Of a DNA stretch of 64,000 nt, positions 1-9,779 are shown in pieces. Positions within the stretch are counted from its first letter, which is position 1. The number at the start of each line of letters is the position of its first letter. The stretch comes from CBDDBU01 sp965226045 (GTDB lineage Bacteria > Pseudomonadota > Alphaproteobacteria > VGEJ01), in contig CBDDBU010000024.1 in assembly GCA_965226045.1 (NCBI GenBank), positions 62,001 to 126,000 of the forward strand. Reading direction: 5' to 3'. The notes below the pieces were generated by a model. It did not search any database. It had not been told where the DNA came from and was given only the letters and a program-made list of their open reading frames with translations. The position numbers and the translations under genes are program-made.

Positions 1-305
1 GCGGCGGCGACAATCTGGCCTCGACCTTCTCGCTCGACCTGGTCGACTACTGGCTGTTCGTGATCGATGTGGCCGGCGGCGACGACATTCCGCGCAAAAA
101 GGGACCGGGGGTGGTGCGCAGCGATCTTCTGGTCATCAACAAGGTCGACCTCGCACCCTACGTCGGCGTCGATATCGCGCGCATGACGGCGGAGGCCGAG
201 GCGGTGCGGGGGGGGCGGCCGGTGCTGCTCACCAACTGTCCGAGCGGCGCCGGCATCGAAGCCGTGGTGGCCCGCATCGCCCGCGATGTCCTCTTCGATG
301 AGTGA
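1..305 (+). CDS. ureG: Urease accessory GTPase UreG, C-terminal part
   Basis: The gene enters from the left edge in the frame beginning at base 3, so about 100 C-terminal residues are visible. They contain the UreG hallmarks [26 protein letters not shown] and the guanine-specificity motif [12 protein letters not shown]. UreG is the cytoplasmic SIMIBI-class GTPase that drives nickel delivery to apo-urease with UreD, UreF and UreE. It is followed 9 bases later by ureD on the same strand. The Walker A region lies outside the window. Family assignment is secure. Confidence 0.95.
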   Translation, partial: GGDNLASTFSLDLVDYWLFVIDVAGGDDIPRKKGPGVVRSDLLVINKVDLAPYVGVDIARMTAEAEAVRGGRPVLLTNCPSGAGIEAVVARIARDVLFDE

Positions 306-314
306 TGCCGGTCG

Positions 315-1229
315 ATGGGTGACGCCGGTCGAACGGCGATAACGGCGCCCGCCGCGCCAGCGCCGGGCGATTTGATGGCCGCGCCCCGCGCCGAGACCGG
401 ACACGCCGGCCGCGCCGAGATCGAGTTCGCGCGCGCGGCCGGCCGCACTTTCATCGCCCGCCAGCGGATCGCCTATCCGTTTCACCTGACCCGCCCGTTC
501 TACCGCGACCGCTGCGCGCCAGGCTTGCTGACGGTGTATCTGCAATCGGTCTCGGGCGGTCTTTACGAGGGCGAACGGGTCGCCATCGCGCTGCACGCCG
601 GCGCGGGTGCGCAAGTCCATCTCACCTCCCAAGGCTCGACCGTGGTGCACACGATGGCGGCCGACGAGGCGCGCCACGACGTGACCATCGAGGCGGCGGC
701 CGACAGCCTGGTCGAGTACGTGCCCGATCCGCTGATCCTGTTTCCGGCGGCGCGGCTGGAAAATCGGGTGTCGGTGGTCGCGGCCGAGGGCGCGCGGGTG
801 ATCGTCGCCGACGCCTTCCATGCCCACGATCCGGCGGGCGGCGTGGGTGGGGCGCGGCCGTTCACCCGCCTGATGAGCGAACTCCGCGTCGTGCGACCAG
901 ACGGGCGCCTCGTCTGCCTCGATCGCTTCGACCTCGACGGTACGGCGTGGGCCGCCGGCACGCCCGGGATCGCCACTAGTGCCGGCGGTCAGGCCAGTCT
1001 GGTCGTGCTCGATCCAGTCGATCCGGCGGCGCTGGTGCAGGGCCTGGCCAGGGCCCTGGAGCCGATCCCCAACCTCTACGCCGGCGCCTCCGTTATCCCC
1101 GGCGAGGGCGGGGCCTGGGCACGGCTGCTCGCTGGCGACGGCATCGCGCTCCGGGCCGGGCTCACCGCCGCCTGGGTAGCCGCCCGCACCCACCTCACCG
1201 GCGCCGCCCCGGCGCTCCATCGGAAGTAG
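315..1229 (+). CDS. ureD: Urease accessory protein UreD
   Basis: A 304-residue protein with typical UreD features: the segment QSVSGGLYEGERV near residues 78-90, HLTSQGSTVVHTM, and EYVPDPLILFPAARL, the conserved block of the UreD/UreH scaffold. UreD binds apo-urease and forms the UreD-UreF-UreG activation complex in which nickel and carbon dioxide are inserted. The ATG at 315 gives a long alanine-rich leader; an internal ATG at 375 is a plausible alternative start because homology begins only around residue 35. The gene sits directly after ureG, so the urease operon probably extends to the left. Confidence 0.93.
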   Translation: MGDAGRTAITAPAAPAPGDLMAAPRAETGHAGRAEIEFARAAGRTFIARQRIAYPFHLTRPFYRDRCAPGLLTVYLQSVSGGLYEGERVAIALHAGAGAQVHLTSQGSTVVHTMAADEARHDVTIEAAADSLVEYVPDPLILFPAARLENRVSVVAAEGARVIVADAFHAHDPAGGVGGARPFTRLMSELRVVRPDGRLVCLDRFDLDGTAWAAGTPGIATSAGGQASLVVLDPVDPAALVQGLARALEPIPNLYAGASVIPGEGGAWARLLAGDGIALRAGLTAAWVAARTHLTGAAPALHRK

Positions 1230-1317
1230 ACGCCACGACCAGTTGACCGGGGGAGCGATCTGCGCTTCGCTAAACGAGCACGGGCCGGCAAGGCCGGCCG
1301 CAGGAGGAGGCAAAGGC

Positions 1318-1416
1318 ATAGCCATCTACGTCATCGAGGAAGGCCTCTCCGAACGCGGGCTCGGCAATGTGCCGTCCGTCACCGGTATCGAACCGGTGCC
1401 CGGCATCCGGCGCTGA
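1318..1416 (+). CDS. Possible 32-codon ORF with ATA start behind a strong Shine-Dalgarno
   Basis: An AGGAGGAGG tract at 1302-1310 lies seven bases before ATA at 1318, followed by an open frame of 32 codons ending TGA at 1414-1416. The peptide begins IAIYVIEEGLSERG. No ATG, GTG or TTG fits that ribosome site. I do not recognise the product; it may be the remnant of a longer gene, or a genuine short ORF using a rare start. It overlaps the long upstream extension of larE, which argues that larE starts later than its most distal start codon. Confidence 0.3.
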   Translation: MAIYVIEEGLSERGLGNVPSVTGIEPVPGIRR

Positions 1417-2305
1417 TGGGCGCCCACGACCAGGTCTGGAACTGGTAACGGCGGGAACTGGCGCCGGCACGCGCGGGCCTTGGGCGTGGCGGGCGTTGGA
1501 GGCGGTGCTCACGGGCATCGGGCCGATGGCGGTGGCGGTGAGCGGCGGGGTCGATAGCATGACGCTCGCGGTGCTCGCCCATCGTATGGGGCATGGGGTG
1601 CGCGCGGTTCACGCCGTCTCGCCGGCGGTGCCGGCGGCGGCGACCGCTCGGGTGCGCGCCTACGCCGCTGCCGAGGGCTGGGCGCTCGACGAGATCGACG
1701 CCGGCGAGTTCGCCGATCCGAACTACCGCCGCAATCCCGTCAACCGCTGCTTTTTCTGCAAGACGCACCTGTATGGGGCGATCGCCCGAAGGGGCGCGCG
1801 GCGAGGCGGCCCGACCATCGTTTCTGGCACCAACCTCGACGATCTGCGCGATTATCGGCCGGGGCTTGAGGCGGCGCGCACGCACGGCGTGCGCCATCCT
1901 TATGTCGAGGCCGGCATCGATAAGGCCGGAGTGCGCGCGCTCGCCGCCGGGCTCGGCCTCGACGACATCGCGGAGCTGCCGGCGGCGCCCTGCCTCTCCA
2001 GCCGGATCGAAACCGGCCTGCGCGTCGAGGCCGATCAATTGGCCGCCATTGACCGGGTCGAGACGCTGCTTCGCGATGAGCTGGCGCCCCGCACCGTGCG
2101 CTGCCGGCGCCGCCGCGGCGGTTTCGTGATCGAGCTCGACGCCGAGACATTGGCGGCGCTCTCGCCGATCTCGCGCCAAGGCCTGGCGGCGCGGGTCGGC
2201 GCTATTCTCTTTGCGGGTGGCCTTGACCGGGACACCGCTCTTGATTTCGCCGCCTACCGCATGGGCAGCGCGTTCCTGCGCGGGCCGGCCGATGCCCCGG
2301 CCTGA
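1367..2305 (+). CDS. larE: LarE-type ATP-dependent sacrificial sulfur transferase
   Basis: The PP-loop motif SGGVDS (residues 59-64 counted from GTG 1367) activates the substrate by adenylylation. LarE supplies sulfur to the pyridinium thiocarboxylate precursor of the nickel-pincer nucleotide. Here NRCFFCK gives C128 and C131 and the APCLSSRI motif gives C209. This three-cysteine pattern is that of the iron-sulfur-cluster LarE subclass rather than the single-cysteine sacrificial Lactobacillus type. Residues 1-42 look unconserved, so the real start may be near TTG 1496, giving about 269 residues, the usual family size. The 3' end overlaps larB by 14 bases, implying coupling. Confidence 0.88.
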   Translation: MCRPSPVSNRCPASGADGRPRPGLELVTAGTGAGTRGPWAWRALEAVLTGIGPMAVAVSGGVDSMTLAVLAHRMGHGVRAVHAVSPAVPAAATARVRAYAAAEGWALDEIDAGEFADPNYRRNPVNRCFFCKTHLYGAIARRGARRGGPTIVSGTNLDDLRDYRPGLEAARTHGVRHPYVEAGIDKAGVRALAAGLGLDDIAELPAAPCLSSRIETGLRVEADQLAAIDRVETLLRDELAPRTVRCRRRRGGFVIELDAETLAALSPISRQGLAARVGAILFAGGLDRDTALDFAAYRMGSAFLRGPADAPA

Positions 2306-2993
2306 GGCCCCAAGGCCTAAGTTTCCGGGGCCCGAGGTCCGCCCCGATCTCGACAGACGCGCGCGGATCGGCCTCGATGAGGCCATCCTTTGCGCGCGCA
2401 AGACGACCGCCCAACTCGCCACCATCGTGGATGGCGCGCGCGACGGGCGGCTGCTGCTGACCCGGCTCGATCCCGCCCTGTTCGCGACGCTGAGCGCAGC
2501 ACACCGGGCGGGCATCGACTACGACCCGCTGTCGGGCACCGGCGTCGTCGGGCCGGTGAATGCACCGGTCGGCCCAGCGGCGGTCGCGGTCGTCACGGCC
2601 GGCACCTCGGATGTCGGGGTCGCGCGCGAGGCGGTCCGTACGCTCGCCTATCACGGCGAGGCGGCGCGCGAGATCCATGACGTCGGGGTCGCCGGCTTGT
2701 GGCGCGTGCTCGAGCACGTCGAGGCGTTGCGCGATCTCGCCGTGACGATCGTCGTCGCCGGCATGGACGCGGCGTTGCCGAGCGTCGTCGGCGGGCTGGT
2801 GCCGGGACTGGTGATCGCGGTGCCGACCTCGACCGGTTACGGCATCGCGCGCGGCGGCGAGACAGCGCTCCACGCGGCGTTGGCGAGTTGCGCGCCGGGG
2901 CTGGTGGTCACCAACATCGACAACGGCTATGGCGCGGCGTGCGCGGCCCTGCGCGCGCTGGGCGCGACCAGGCGGGCAATAAACTCGCCGTGA
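2292..2993 (+). CDS. larB: LarB, nickel-pincer cofactor biosynthesis carboxylase/hydrolase
   Basis: LarB carboxylates and hydrolyses nicotinic acid adenine dinucleotide in the first step of nickel-pincer nucleotide synthesis. The protein has the PurE/AIR-carboxylase-like core: VVTAGTSDVGVAREA, the HDVGVAGLWRVL segment, IVVAGMDAALPSVVGGLV and the AVPTSTGYG loop. I place the start at ATG 2292 because the preceding in-frame codons lie inside larE and are not LarB-like; this gives 233 residues. larC, the nickel-insertion gene, and a LarA-type racemase are not seen in the window, so the pathway is incomplete here. Confidence 0.9.
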   Translation: MPRPEAPRPKFPGPEVRPDLDRRARIGLDEAILCARKTTAQLATIVDGARDGRLLLTRLDPALFATLSAAHRAGIDYDPLSGTGVVGPVNAPVGPAAVAVVTAGTSDVGVAREAVRTLAYHGEAAREIHDVGVAGLWRVLEHVEALRDLAVTIVVAGMDAALPSVVGGLVPGLVIAVPTSTGYGIARGGETALHAALASCAPGLVVTNIDNGYGAACAALRALGATRRAINSP

Positions 2994-3060
2994 TCGGCCT
3001 TGCGAGCGTGGTGCGTCCGGCAAACCTAAAGGGGAGGCTCTCCAGGTAAAGAGGTGGGTC

Positions 3061-3309
3061 ATGAAGCCGATCGTCGCTGCCGCCGTTGTGCTCGCCACCC
3101 TTGGGGGAGGCATGGCGCTCGCCGCGCCTGGGGCCGGTGAGGATGAGAACGCCTCCCTCGAGCGTTTGTTCGTCGCCTCTGATGACGAGGTGTGGATCGC
3201 TAATCCCGGCCTCGGTCGCGCGCGACCGAGGCCGCAAGTCCAGGGAGAAGAAGAAGAGAAAGTAGTACGCTCGCCGGCAACGGTGGTTCACAGCCGGGCG
3301 GGGCGTTAA
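3061..3309 (+). CDS. Hypothetical small secreted protein
   Basis: An 82-residue ORF preceded by AGAGGTGG about five bases before ATG. The N terminus MKPIVAAAVVLATLGGG with a following ALA-A motif is a convincing Sec signal peptide. The mature part is acidic (GAGEDENASLERLF) and then becomes arginine- and glutamate-rich. No domain is recognised. It follows larB by 67 bases and could be in the same transcript. Confidence 0.5.
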   Translation: MKPIVAAAVVLATLGGGMALAAPGAGEDENASLERLFVASDDEVWIANPGLGRARPRPQVQGEEEEKVVRSPATVVHSRAGR

Positions 3310-3413
3310 TCAAATGGCAAGATCGGGAGTGCTGAAGTGCCTCAGGCGCTGTTGCGGCGGTATCGATCCGCGGTCGTGGCGCCGCTCCAGGAACCCACAT
3401 CCGGAGGCACACC

Positions 3414-3527
3414 ATGTATCGCCCACCGTATCATCACATGAATCGTCAGCGCCAACGCGGAGAGTTGGTCGCCTTTCTCAGTTTTCTCACGGTGATCATG
3501 GGCATCGGCTACATCATGTGGATCTGA
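3414..3527 (+). CDS. Small single-pass membrane protein (37 aa)
   Basis: ATG 3414 has GGAGG eight bases upstream. The 37-residue product has a polar, basic N terminus (MYRPPYHHMNRQRQRGE) and one hydrophobic helix (LVAFLSFLTVIMGIGYIM) ending WI before TGA 3525-3527. The layout is typical of small membrane proteins. The frame continues without a shift into the Rap1a-like sequence downstream, so the TGA is the only thing separating the two. Confidence 0.55.
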   Translation: MYRPPYHHMNRQRQRGELVAFLSFLTVIMGIGYIMWI

Positions 3528-3890
3528 GGCCCGTCGACCTGCGGTTCGCGCGCGGCGCTTGGGTTAGTCGCGGTTCTAGCCGTCGCGGGGCCCGTCGCGA
3601 GCGCCACGGCGAAGGCGCCGGTCTTCGTCAGCGGTAGCGAGCTCTATCGGCAGTGCGCCCACGGCACGGGCAACAAGAGCTTTTGCGCCGGCTACATGCC
3701 GGGGATCTTGGATGTGCTCGCAGCCGGCGAGGCCGTCGCCAGACAGCGCGCCTGCGCGCCGCTCGGCACTCAACTCGACGAGGCCGTGGCGATCGTGACC
3801 GCGTGGCTCGATGCGCATTCCCGCGAGGGCCATCGCAACGCCGCGCCACTCGCCGCCGAAGCCATCGCCGAGGCCCATCCTTGCGAGTAG
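3528..3890 (+). pseudogene. Rap1a/Tai-like exported protein lacking a visible start
   Basis: The frame encodes a hydrophobic signal-like stretch (LGLVAVLAVAGPVASATA), then the Rap1a/Tai signature SGSELYRQC, a second cysteine in SFCAGYMPGILDV, and a C-terminal helix. Rap1a-domain proteins are periplasmic; some are immunity proteins for type VI effectors. No ATG, GTG, TTG or CTG occurs between TGA 3525-3527 and the signal-like stretch; the first ATG is at 3696, inside the domain. The gene has therefore lost its start, is joined to the 37-residue ORF by readthrough, or carries an upstream frameshift. The domain call rests on the cysteine pattern. Confidence 0.55.
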
Positions 3891-3945
3891 CAAGCCAAGA
3901 TTAGGTTGGGGTCCGACCCCGACTCTCGCACACGAGGGAGATGGG

Positions 3946-4665
3946 CTATTCGCCGAGGAACTTGATGAAGTCTTCGGCGATGTCGGTGCCGGCGGCTTCG
4001 ATCAGGCGGGCGCCGGCCTCGGCCGTGGCGAGCGAGGGGTCAGAGCCGATGCGGCCGTCGGGATAAAGCTCGCGGTAGTGCTCGGCGCTTTGCCAGCGCC
4101 GCATCCTTGGCGCCACCCCGCTGTGGGTGGCGGCGCGAATCTGGTCGGGATGGGCGTGCCAGGTAACCGAGATCTCGCTCGGCGTCGCATGCATGCCCTC
4201 GGCCTCGCCATAGAGCTCGGCGCGGATCGCCTTGGCCCGTGGCGCTATCCACCAGTTGACGAACTTGCAGCGCGGCGCGTCCGCAAGCTCATCGATCTTC
4301 TTGAGCACCGTCGAGAGAATGCGGACGTTGCCGCCGTGGCCGTTGACGAAATAGAGGTGGCGGAAGCCGTGGCGGTGGAGCGAGGCGGCGTAATCTTCCA
4401 AAAGCGCGGTCATCGTCTCGGGGCGCAGCGTCATCGAGCCGGTGAACGCCATGTGGTGCTCGGCCATGCCGACGGCGATGGTCGGCGCCACCAACGCCTC
4501 GGCCAGGCGGCCCGCCTCGGCCGCGATGACCTCGGCGGCGATCGCGTCGGTGCCGATCAGGCCGCTGGGGCCGTGCTGTTCGGTCGAGCCGATGGGGACA
4601 AGAATTCCCTGACACTGGCGAAGATAGTCCTCGACCTCGGGCCAGGTGCGATGATGCAGGAGCAT
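3946..4665 (-). CDS. Creatininase-family amidohydrolase
   Basis: A 239-residue protein from ATG 4665. It shows the metal-binding landmarks of the creatininase fold: PIGSTEQHGP near the N terminus, GTDAIAAEV, YFVNGHGGN, and a late E in ATPSEISVTWH. Members hydrolyse cyclic amides or formamides such as creatinine and the mycofactocin or FAPy intermediates. The substrate cannot be assigned here. It is convergent with upstream genes and divergent from acs. Confidence 0.88.
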   Translation of the reverse strand: MLLHHRTWPEVEDYLRQCQGILVPIGSTEQHGPSGLIGTDAIAAEVIAAEAGRLAEALVAPTIAVGMAEHHMAFTGSMTLRPETMTALLEDYAASLHRHGFRHLYFVNGHGGNVRILSTVLKKIDELADAPRCKFVNWWIAPRAKAIRAELYGEAEGMHATPSEISVTWHAHPDQIRAATHSGVAPRMRRWQSAEHYRELYPDGRIGSDPSLATAEAGARLIEAAGTDIAEDFIKFLGE

Positions 4666-4827
4666 GGGCGCCGCCACTATGGCGGCGTGGGCGCGGCGGT
4701 CAAGGGGCTTCGCTGGTTCCGCCGTGCCACGACCGCACCCACCGCCGGGCCGGCCGCTTGCCGGGTTTTGGGTTAGCGCCGATAATCGCTGCGACCAGCA
4801 AGATCGATCGAGGGAGGCGCGCGTTTC

Positions 4828-6771
<1,944 letters not shown>

Positions 6772-6801
6772 GGTCTCAGGCCAAGCTTTCGGGCCGAGCC
6801 G

Positions 6802-7167
6802 TCAGGCTGAGGGTTCAGGCCCCCGCGCGCACCAGCGCGGTCGCGGCCCCCGGCCCTGGTAGGCACGGGCGAATCCCTCGGACAGCAGGGCGGTGGCGAG
6901 ATCGAGGCCGGTGGCGGTGTGGACGCGGGCGATGACGCGGCCGGCGAGATCACGATCGGCCGCGCAGTGGCCCCTCAGTTCCGGCGCGTCGATTCCGGCG
7001 ATGCGGGCCCGCACCGTCAATTCCTGGCCCAGCCAAACCCGCGCGCGGGCCGCGAGCGTGTCGCCATCGATGACCTCGACGACCTCGGCCGAGATGGGTC
7101 CTGGCAGCGCCTCGCCGGCGACGACAGGGGCAACCGCGACGAAGGCGATCGCGAGGATCATAACCAT
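6802..7167 (-). CDS. Short thermonuclease-like (SNase fold) exported protein
   Basis: From ATG 7167 the product is 121 residues with a signal peptide (MVMILAIAFVAVAPVVAG). The SNase core is present at both ends: VIDGDTLAARARVWL, RARIAGIDAPELRG and a C-terminal ATALLSEGFARAY. The middle is short: GHCAADRDLAGRVIARV runs straight from the APEL motif to the DxxGR motif, about 25 residues fewer than usual. An internal deletion is likely, so nuclease activity is doubtful. It overlaps the divergent sugar dehydrogenase remnant at its start. Confidence 0.65.
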   Translation of the reverse strand: MVMILAIAFVAVAPVVAGEALPGPISAEVVEVIDGDTLAARARVWLGQELTVRARIAGIDAPELRGHCAADRDLAGRVIARVHTATGLDLATALLSEGFARAYQGRGPRPRWCARGPEPSA

Positions 7168-8311
7168 GACGGCCCCCACGTCCCGCGATCTCGATCTCCC
7201 TGATGGGTGGAACATATCCGAAGCGCCCGAGCGGTGGTACGTGGTGGAGCAGGCCGGCCGGGTATTGAGCTTCGCGGATGGCGAGGACGCCAGCCGTGCG
7301 GCCGTGGCCATCGACATCTGCGGCCGAGTCGATGACGGATCCAACGAGGCCGGCCTGCTCGGTCTCGCCTTCCACCCCGACTAACCCCGCCAATCGCGCG
7401 TGTTCCTGTCGTACACACGGGACGGATCGCCACTGGTCTCGGTGATCTCCGAGTTCGCCGTCGGGCCGGGCGGGACCAGCTTCGATCCCGACTCCGAGCG
7501 GATAATCCTCACGCTCGATCAGCCCTACGGAAATCATAACGGCGGCAAGATCGTCTTCGGGCCCGACGGCTATCTCTACATCGGCTTTGGCGATGGCTGC
7601 GCGGGCGGCGACCCTCAGGGCAACGGTCAGAGCACGCGAACGCTGCTGGGCGCGCTGTTGCGGATCGACGTCGATAGCGGTGCGCCGTACGCGATCCCGG
7701 CCGACAATCCGTTCGCGACTGGCGGCGGCGCGCCCGAGATTTACGCCTGGGGCCTGCGCAATCCGTGGCGCTTCAGCTTCGATTCGGCGACCGGGGCGCT
7801 ATGGCTGGCCGATGTCGGGCAGGACAGGTGGGAGGAGATCGATATCGTCGAGCGGGGCAGCAACTACGGCTGGAACCTGCGCGAGGGCGCCCACCGCTAC
7901 GCGCGAGGGACCGCGCCGCGGCCGCTCGTCGATCCGGTCTTCGACTATGGCCACGACCAGGGCTGCTCGATCACCGGGGGCTATGTCTATCGCGGCCGCG
8001 CCATCCCGGCGCTCGGTGGCATCTACGTCTTCGGCGCTGTTTTTAGCGGCCGCGTCTGGGGCCTGTTTGCCGAGGTCAACGGCTACGTCGCGCCGCGGTT
8101 GCTCGATGCCGACATCAACATCTCATCGTTTGGCGAGGGCCTGGATGGCGAGCTCTACGTGGTCGATCTGGGGGGCGGCGGTATCTACACGCTGGTGCCG
8201 GCCGAGGAGGCGCATCCGCCTAAAAGTCGCGGCAGATGCCGTTACGCTCCCAATCGCCGTAGCGAGTTGGCTCCGGCCCTTTGGGCCCGCCGATCTCGTG
8301 CTCGCGAATAG
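7166..8311 (+). pseudogene. PQQ-dependent sugar (glucose/sorbosone) dehydrogenase with internal stop
   Basis: The frame encodes YVVEQAGRVL, GLLGLAFHPD, then TAA at 7382-7384, then in the same frame FLSYTRDG, NHNGGKIVFGPDGYLYIGF, GGDPQGNGQ, TLLGALLRIDV, NPWRFSFD and DVGQDRWEEIDI. These are consecutive blocks of the glucose/sorbosone dehydrogenase beta-propeller, so the stop falls where the family has a tyrosine (HPDY). The N terminus is also short and lacks a signal peptide. Intact members are periplasmic PQQ enzymes. The 3' end overlaps the minus-strand sdhAF4 gene. Confidence 0.8.
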
Positions 8312-8390
8312 CGGGCGGCGTCGGTTTCGACTCGGGCTGGGATCGCGTCGGGGGGCGCGGCGCACGCGTCGGCTCGTCCATGGCCGTCAT
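8220..8390 (-). CDS. SdhAF4-like succinate dehydrogenase assembly factor (DUF1674)
   Basis: A 56-residue protein from ATG 8390. Its C terminus EIGGPKGPEPTRYGDWE followed by RNGICRDF is the near-invariant DUF1674 motif. In mitochondria and alphaproteobacteria the family assists maturation of the flavinylated SdhA subunit. The proline- and arginine-rich N terminus is variable, as usual. It is divergent from rsmB, an arrangement I recall as common in alphaproteobacteria. The match in length and motif makes the call strong despite the small size. Confidence 0.88.
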   Translation of the reverse strand: MTAMDEPTRAPRPPTRSQPESKPTPPAIREHEIGGPKGPEPTRYGDWERNGICRDF

Positions 8391-8474
8391 TCTAGTACGA
8401 AACCGCGCCGGTTGGGCGCCCTCATAGCGCCCGGGAGCTGTGCACTCGAGGGTGGCCGTGCTAAGGCCATCGCC

Positions 8475-9779
8475 ATGGCGGACGCCGCGATTCCGGGTCT
8501 GGCCGCGCGCGAGGCCGCGCGGGTGCTGCTCGGCGAGGTGTTGATCAGCCGCCGACGGCTCGACGAGGTGTTCAGCGCCGCCGTCGCGCCGTTGCCCCCG
8601 CGCGATCGTGCCTTCGCACGCCTGTTGGTCGCCACCGTGCTGCGGCGCCTGGGGCAGATCGACGCAGTGCTCGCCGCGCGCCTCGAACGGCCGCTTTCCA
8701 AGAAGAATCGTTGGGTGCAGGACGTGCTGCGCCTTGGCGCGGCTCAGCTTTTGTTTATCGGCGCGTCGGCCCATGCCGCCGTGGCCTGCGCCGTCAGCCA
8801 ATGCGAGGGCGCGCCGCCGCTCAAAGGCCTCGTCAACGCGGTGCTCCGGCGGATCGCTAGCGACGGCGCGGCCCTGACCGAGGCCCAAGACGCGGCGCGG
8901 CTCAACACGCCAGCGTGGTTGTGGCAGAGCTGGGAGGAGGCCCATGGAGCGGCGGCGGCGCGGGCGATCGCCGAGGCCCATCTCGGCGAACCGCCGCGCG
9001 ACCTCACCGTCGCCCGCGAGCCGAGCAAATGGGCCGACCGGCTCGGCGCGCGCCAGCTGCCGTGGGGTAACCTTAGGATCGATCGCCCGACCGGCGCCGT
9101 CGAGGATTTGCCCGGCTACGCGGAAGGGGCGTGGTGGGTCCAAGACGCTGCGGCGGCCCTGCCCGCGACGCTGCTGTTGGCCGCGCACACCGGCGCCGGC
9201 ACGCGGGTCCTCGATCTGTGCGCGGCGCCGGGCGGCAAGACCGCGCAGCTCGCCGCCGCCGGGGCGCGGGTGACGGCGCTCGACAGGGCGCCGGGGCGGA
9301 TCGAGCGCCTGGGCACGAATTTGCGCCGCTTGAAGCTCGACGCCGAGGTGGTCACGGCGGACGCGGCGACCTGGCGGCCGCCCGAGCCATACCCGGCGGT
9401 GCTGCTGGACGCGCCCTGCACCGCGACCGGGACGGTCCGCCGCCATCCTGACATCCCGCGCTTGAAGCGGGCGGACGATGTGGCGCGTATGAGTGGCGTG
9501 CAGGACAAGCTGCTCGACGCGGCGGCCGCGATGCTCGCGCCGGGCGGAACGCTGGTGTATTGCGTCTGCTCGCTGGAGCCCGAGGAGTGCGAGCCGCGGA
9601 TCGCGCGGCTGCTCGACGCCAGAGCGGGCCTGCGGCGAGCGCCCATCAGCGCCGCCGAACTCGGGGGTCACGGCGAACTGCTCACAGCGGCCGGCGATCT
9701 ACGCACCCTGCCCTGTCATCTCGCCGGCGAGGGCGGGCTCGACGGTTTCTACGCCGCGCGGCTGCGGCGCGAGACCTAG
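8475..9779 (+). CDS. rsmB: 16S rRNA m5C967 methyltransferase RsmB-like
   Basis: From ATG 8475, 434 residues. The N-terminal ~140 residues form a NusB-like RNA-binding domain (AREAARVLLGEVL to GLVNAVLRRI). The C-terminal NOL1/NOP2/Sun methyltransferase domain has the SAM site DLCAAPGGKTAQLA, motif IV DAPCTATGTVRRHPDI and motif VI VYCVCSLEPEE, giving the two catalytic cysteines. The enzyme methylates cytosine 967 of 16S rRNA. The 3' end is overlapped by the convergent FkbM-type gene. Confidence 0.93.
   Translation: MADAAIPGLAAREAARVLLGEVLISRRRLDEVFSAAVAPLPPRDRAFARLLVATVLRRLGQIDAVLAARLERPLSKKNRWVQDVLRLGAAQLLFIGASAHAAVACAVSQCEGAPPLKGLVNAVLRRIASDGAALTEAQDAARLNTPAWLWQSWEEAHGAAAARAIAEAHLGEPPRDLTVAREPSKWADRLGARQLPWGNLRIDRPTGAVEDLPGYAEGAWWVQDAAAALPATLLLAAHTGAGTRVLDLCAAPGGKTAQLAAAGARVTALDRAPGRIERLGTNLRRLKLDAEVVTADAATWRPPEPYPAVLLDAPCTATGTVRRHPDIPRLKRADDVARMSGVQDKLLDAAAAMLAPGGTLVYCVCSLEPEECEPRIARLLDARAGLRRAPISAAELGGHGELLTAAGDLRTLPCHLAGEGGLDGFYAARLRRET

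Noticed and set aside
3525..3527. Selenocysteine insertion at TGA between the small ORF and the Rap1a-like frame
   Set aside because: No SECIS-like hairpin or selenoprotein family link is apparent, and other genes here are broken by TAA and TAG as well.
8220..9671. Long minus-strand open frame across rsmB
   Set aside because: Only the last 56 codons (DUF1674) are protein-like; the rest is antisense to rsmB and arginine-rich.
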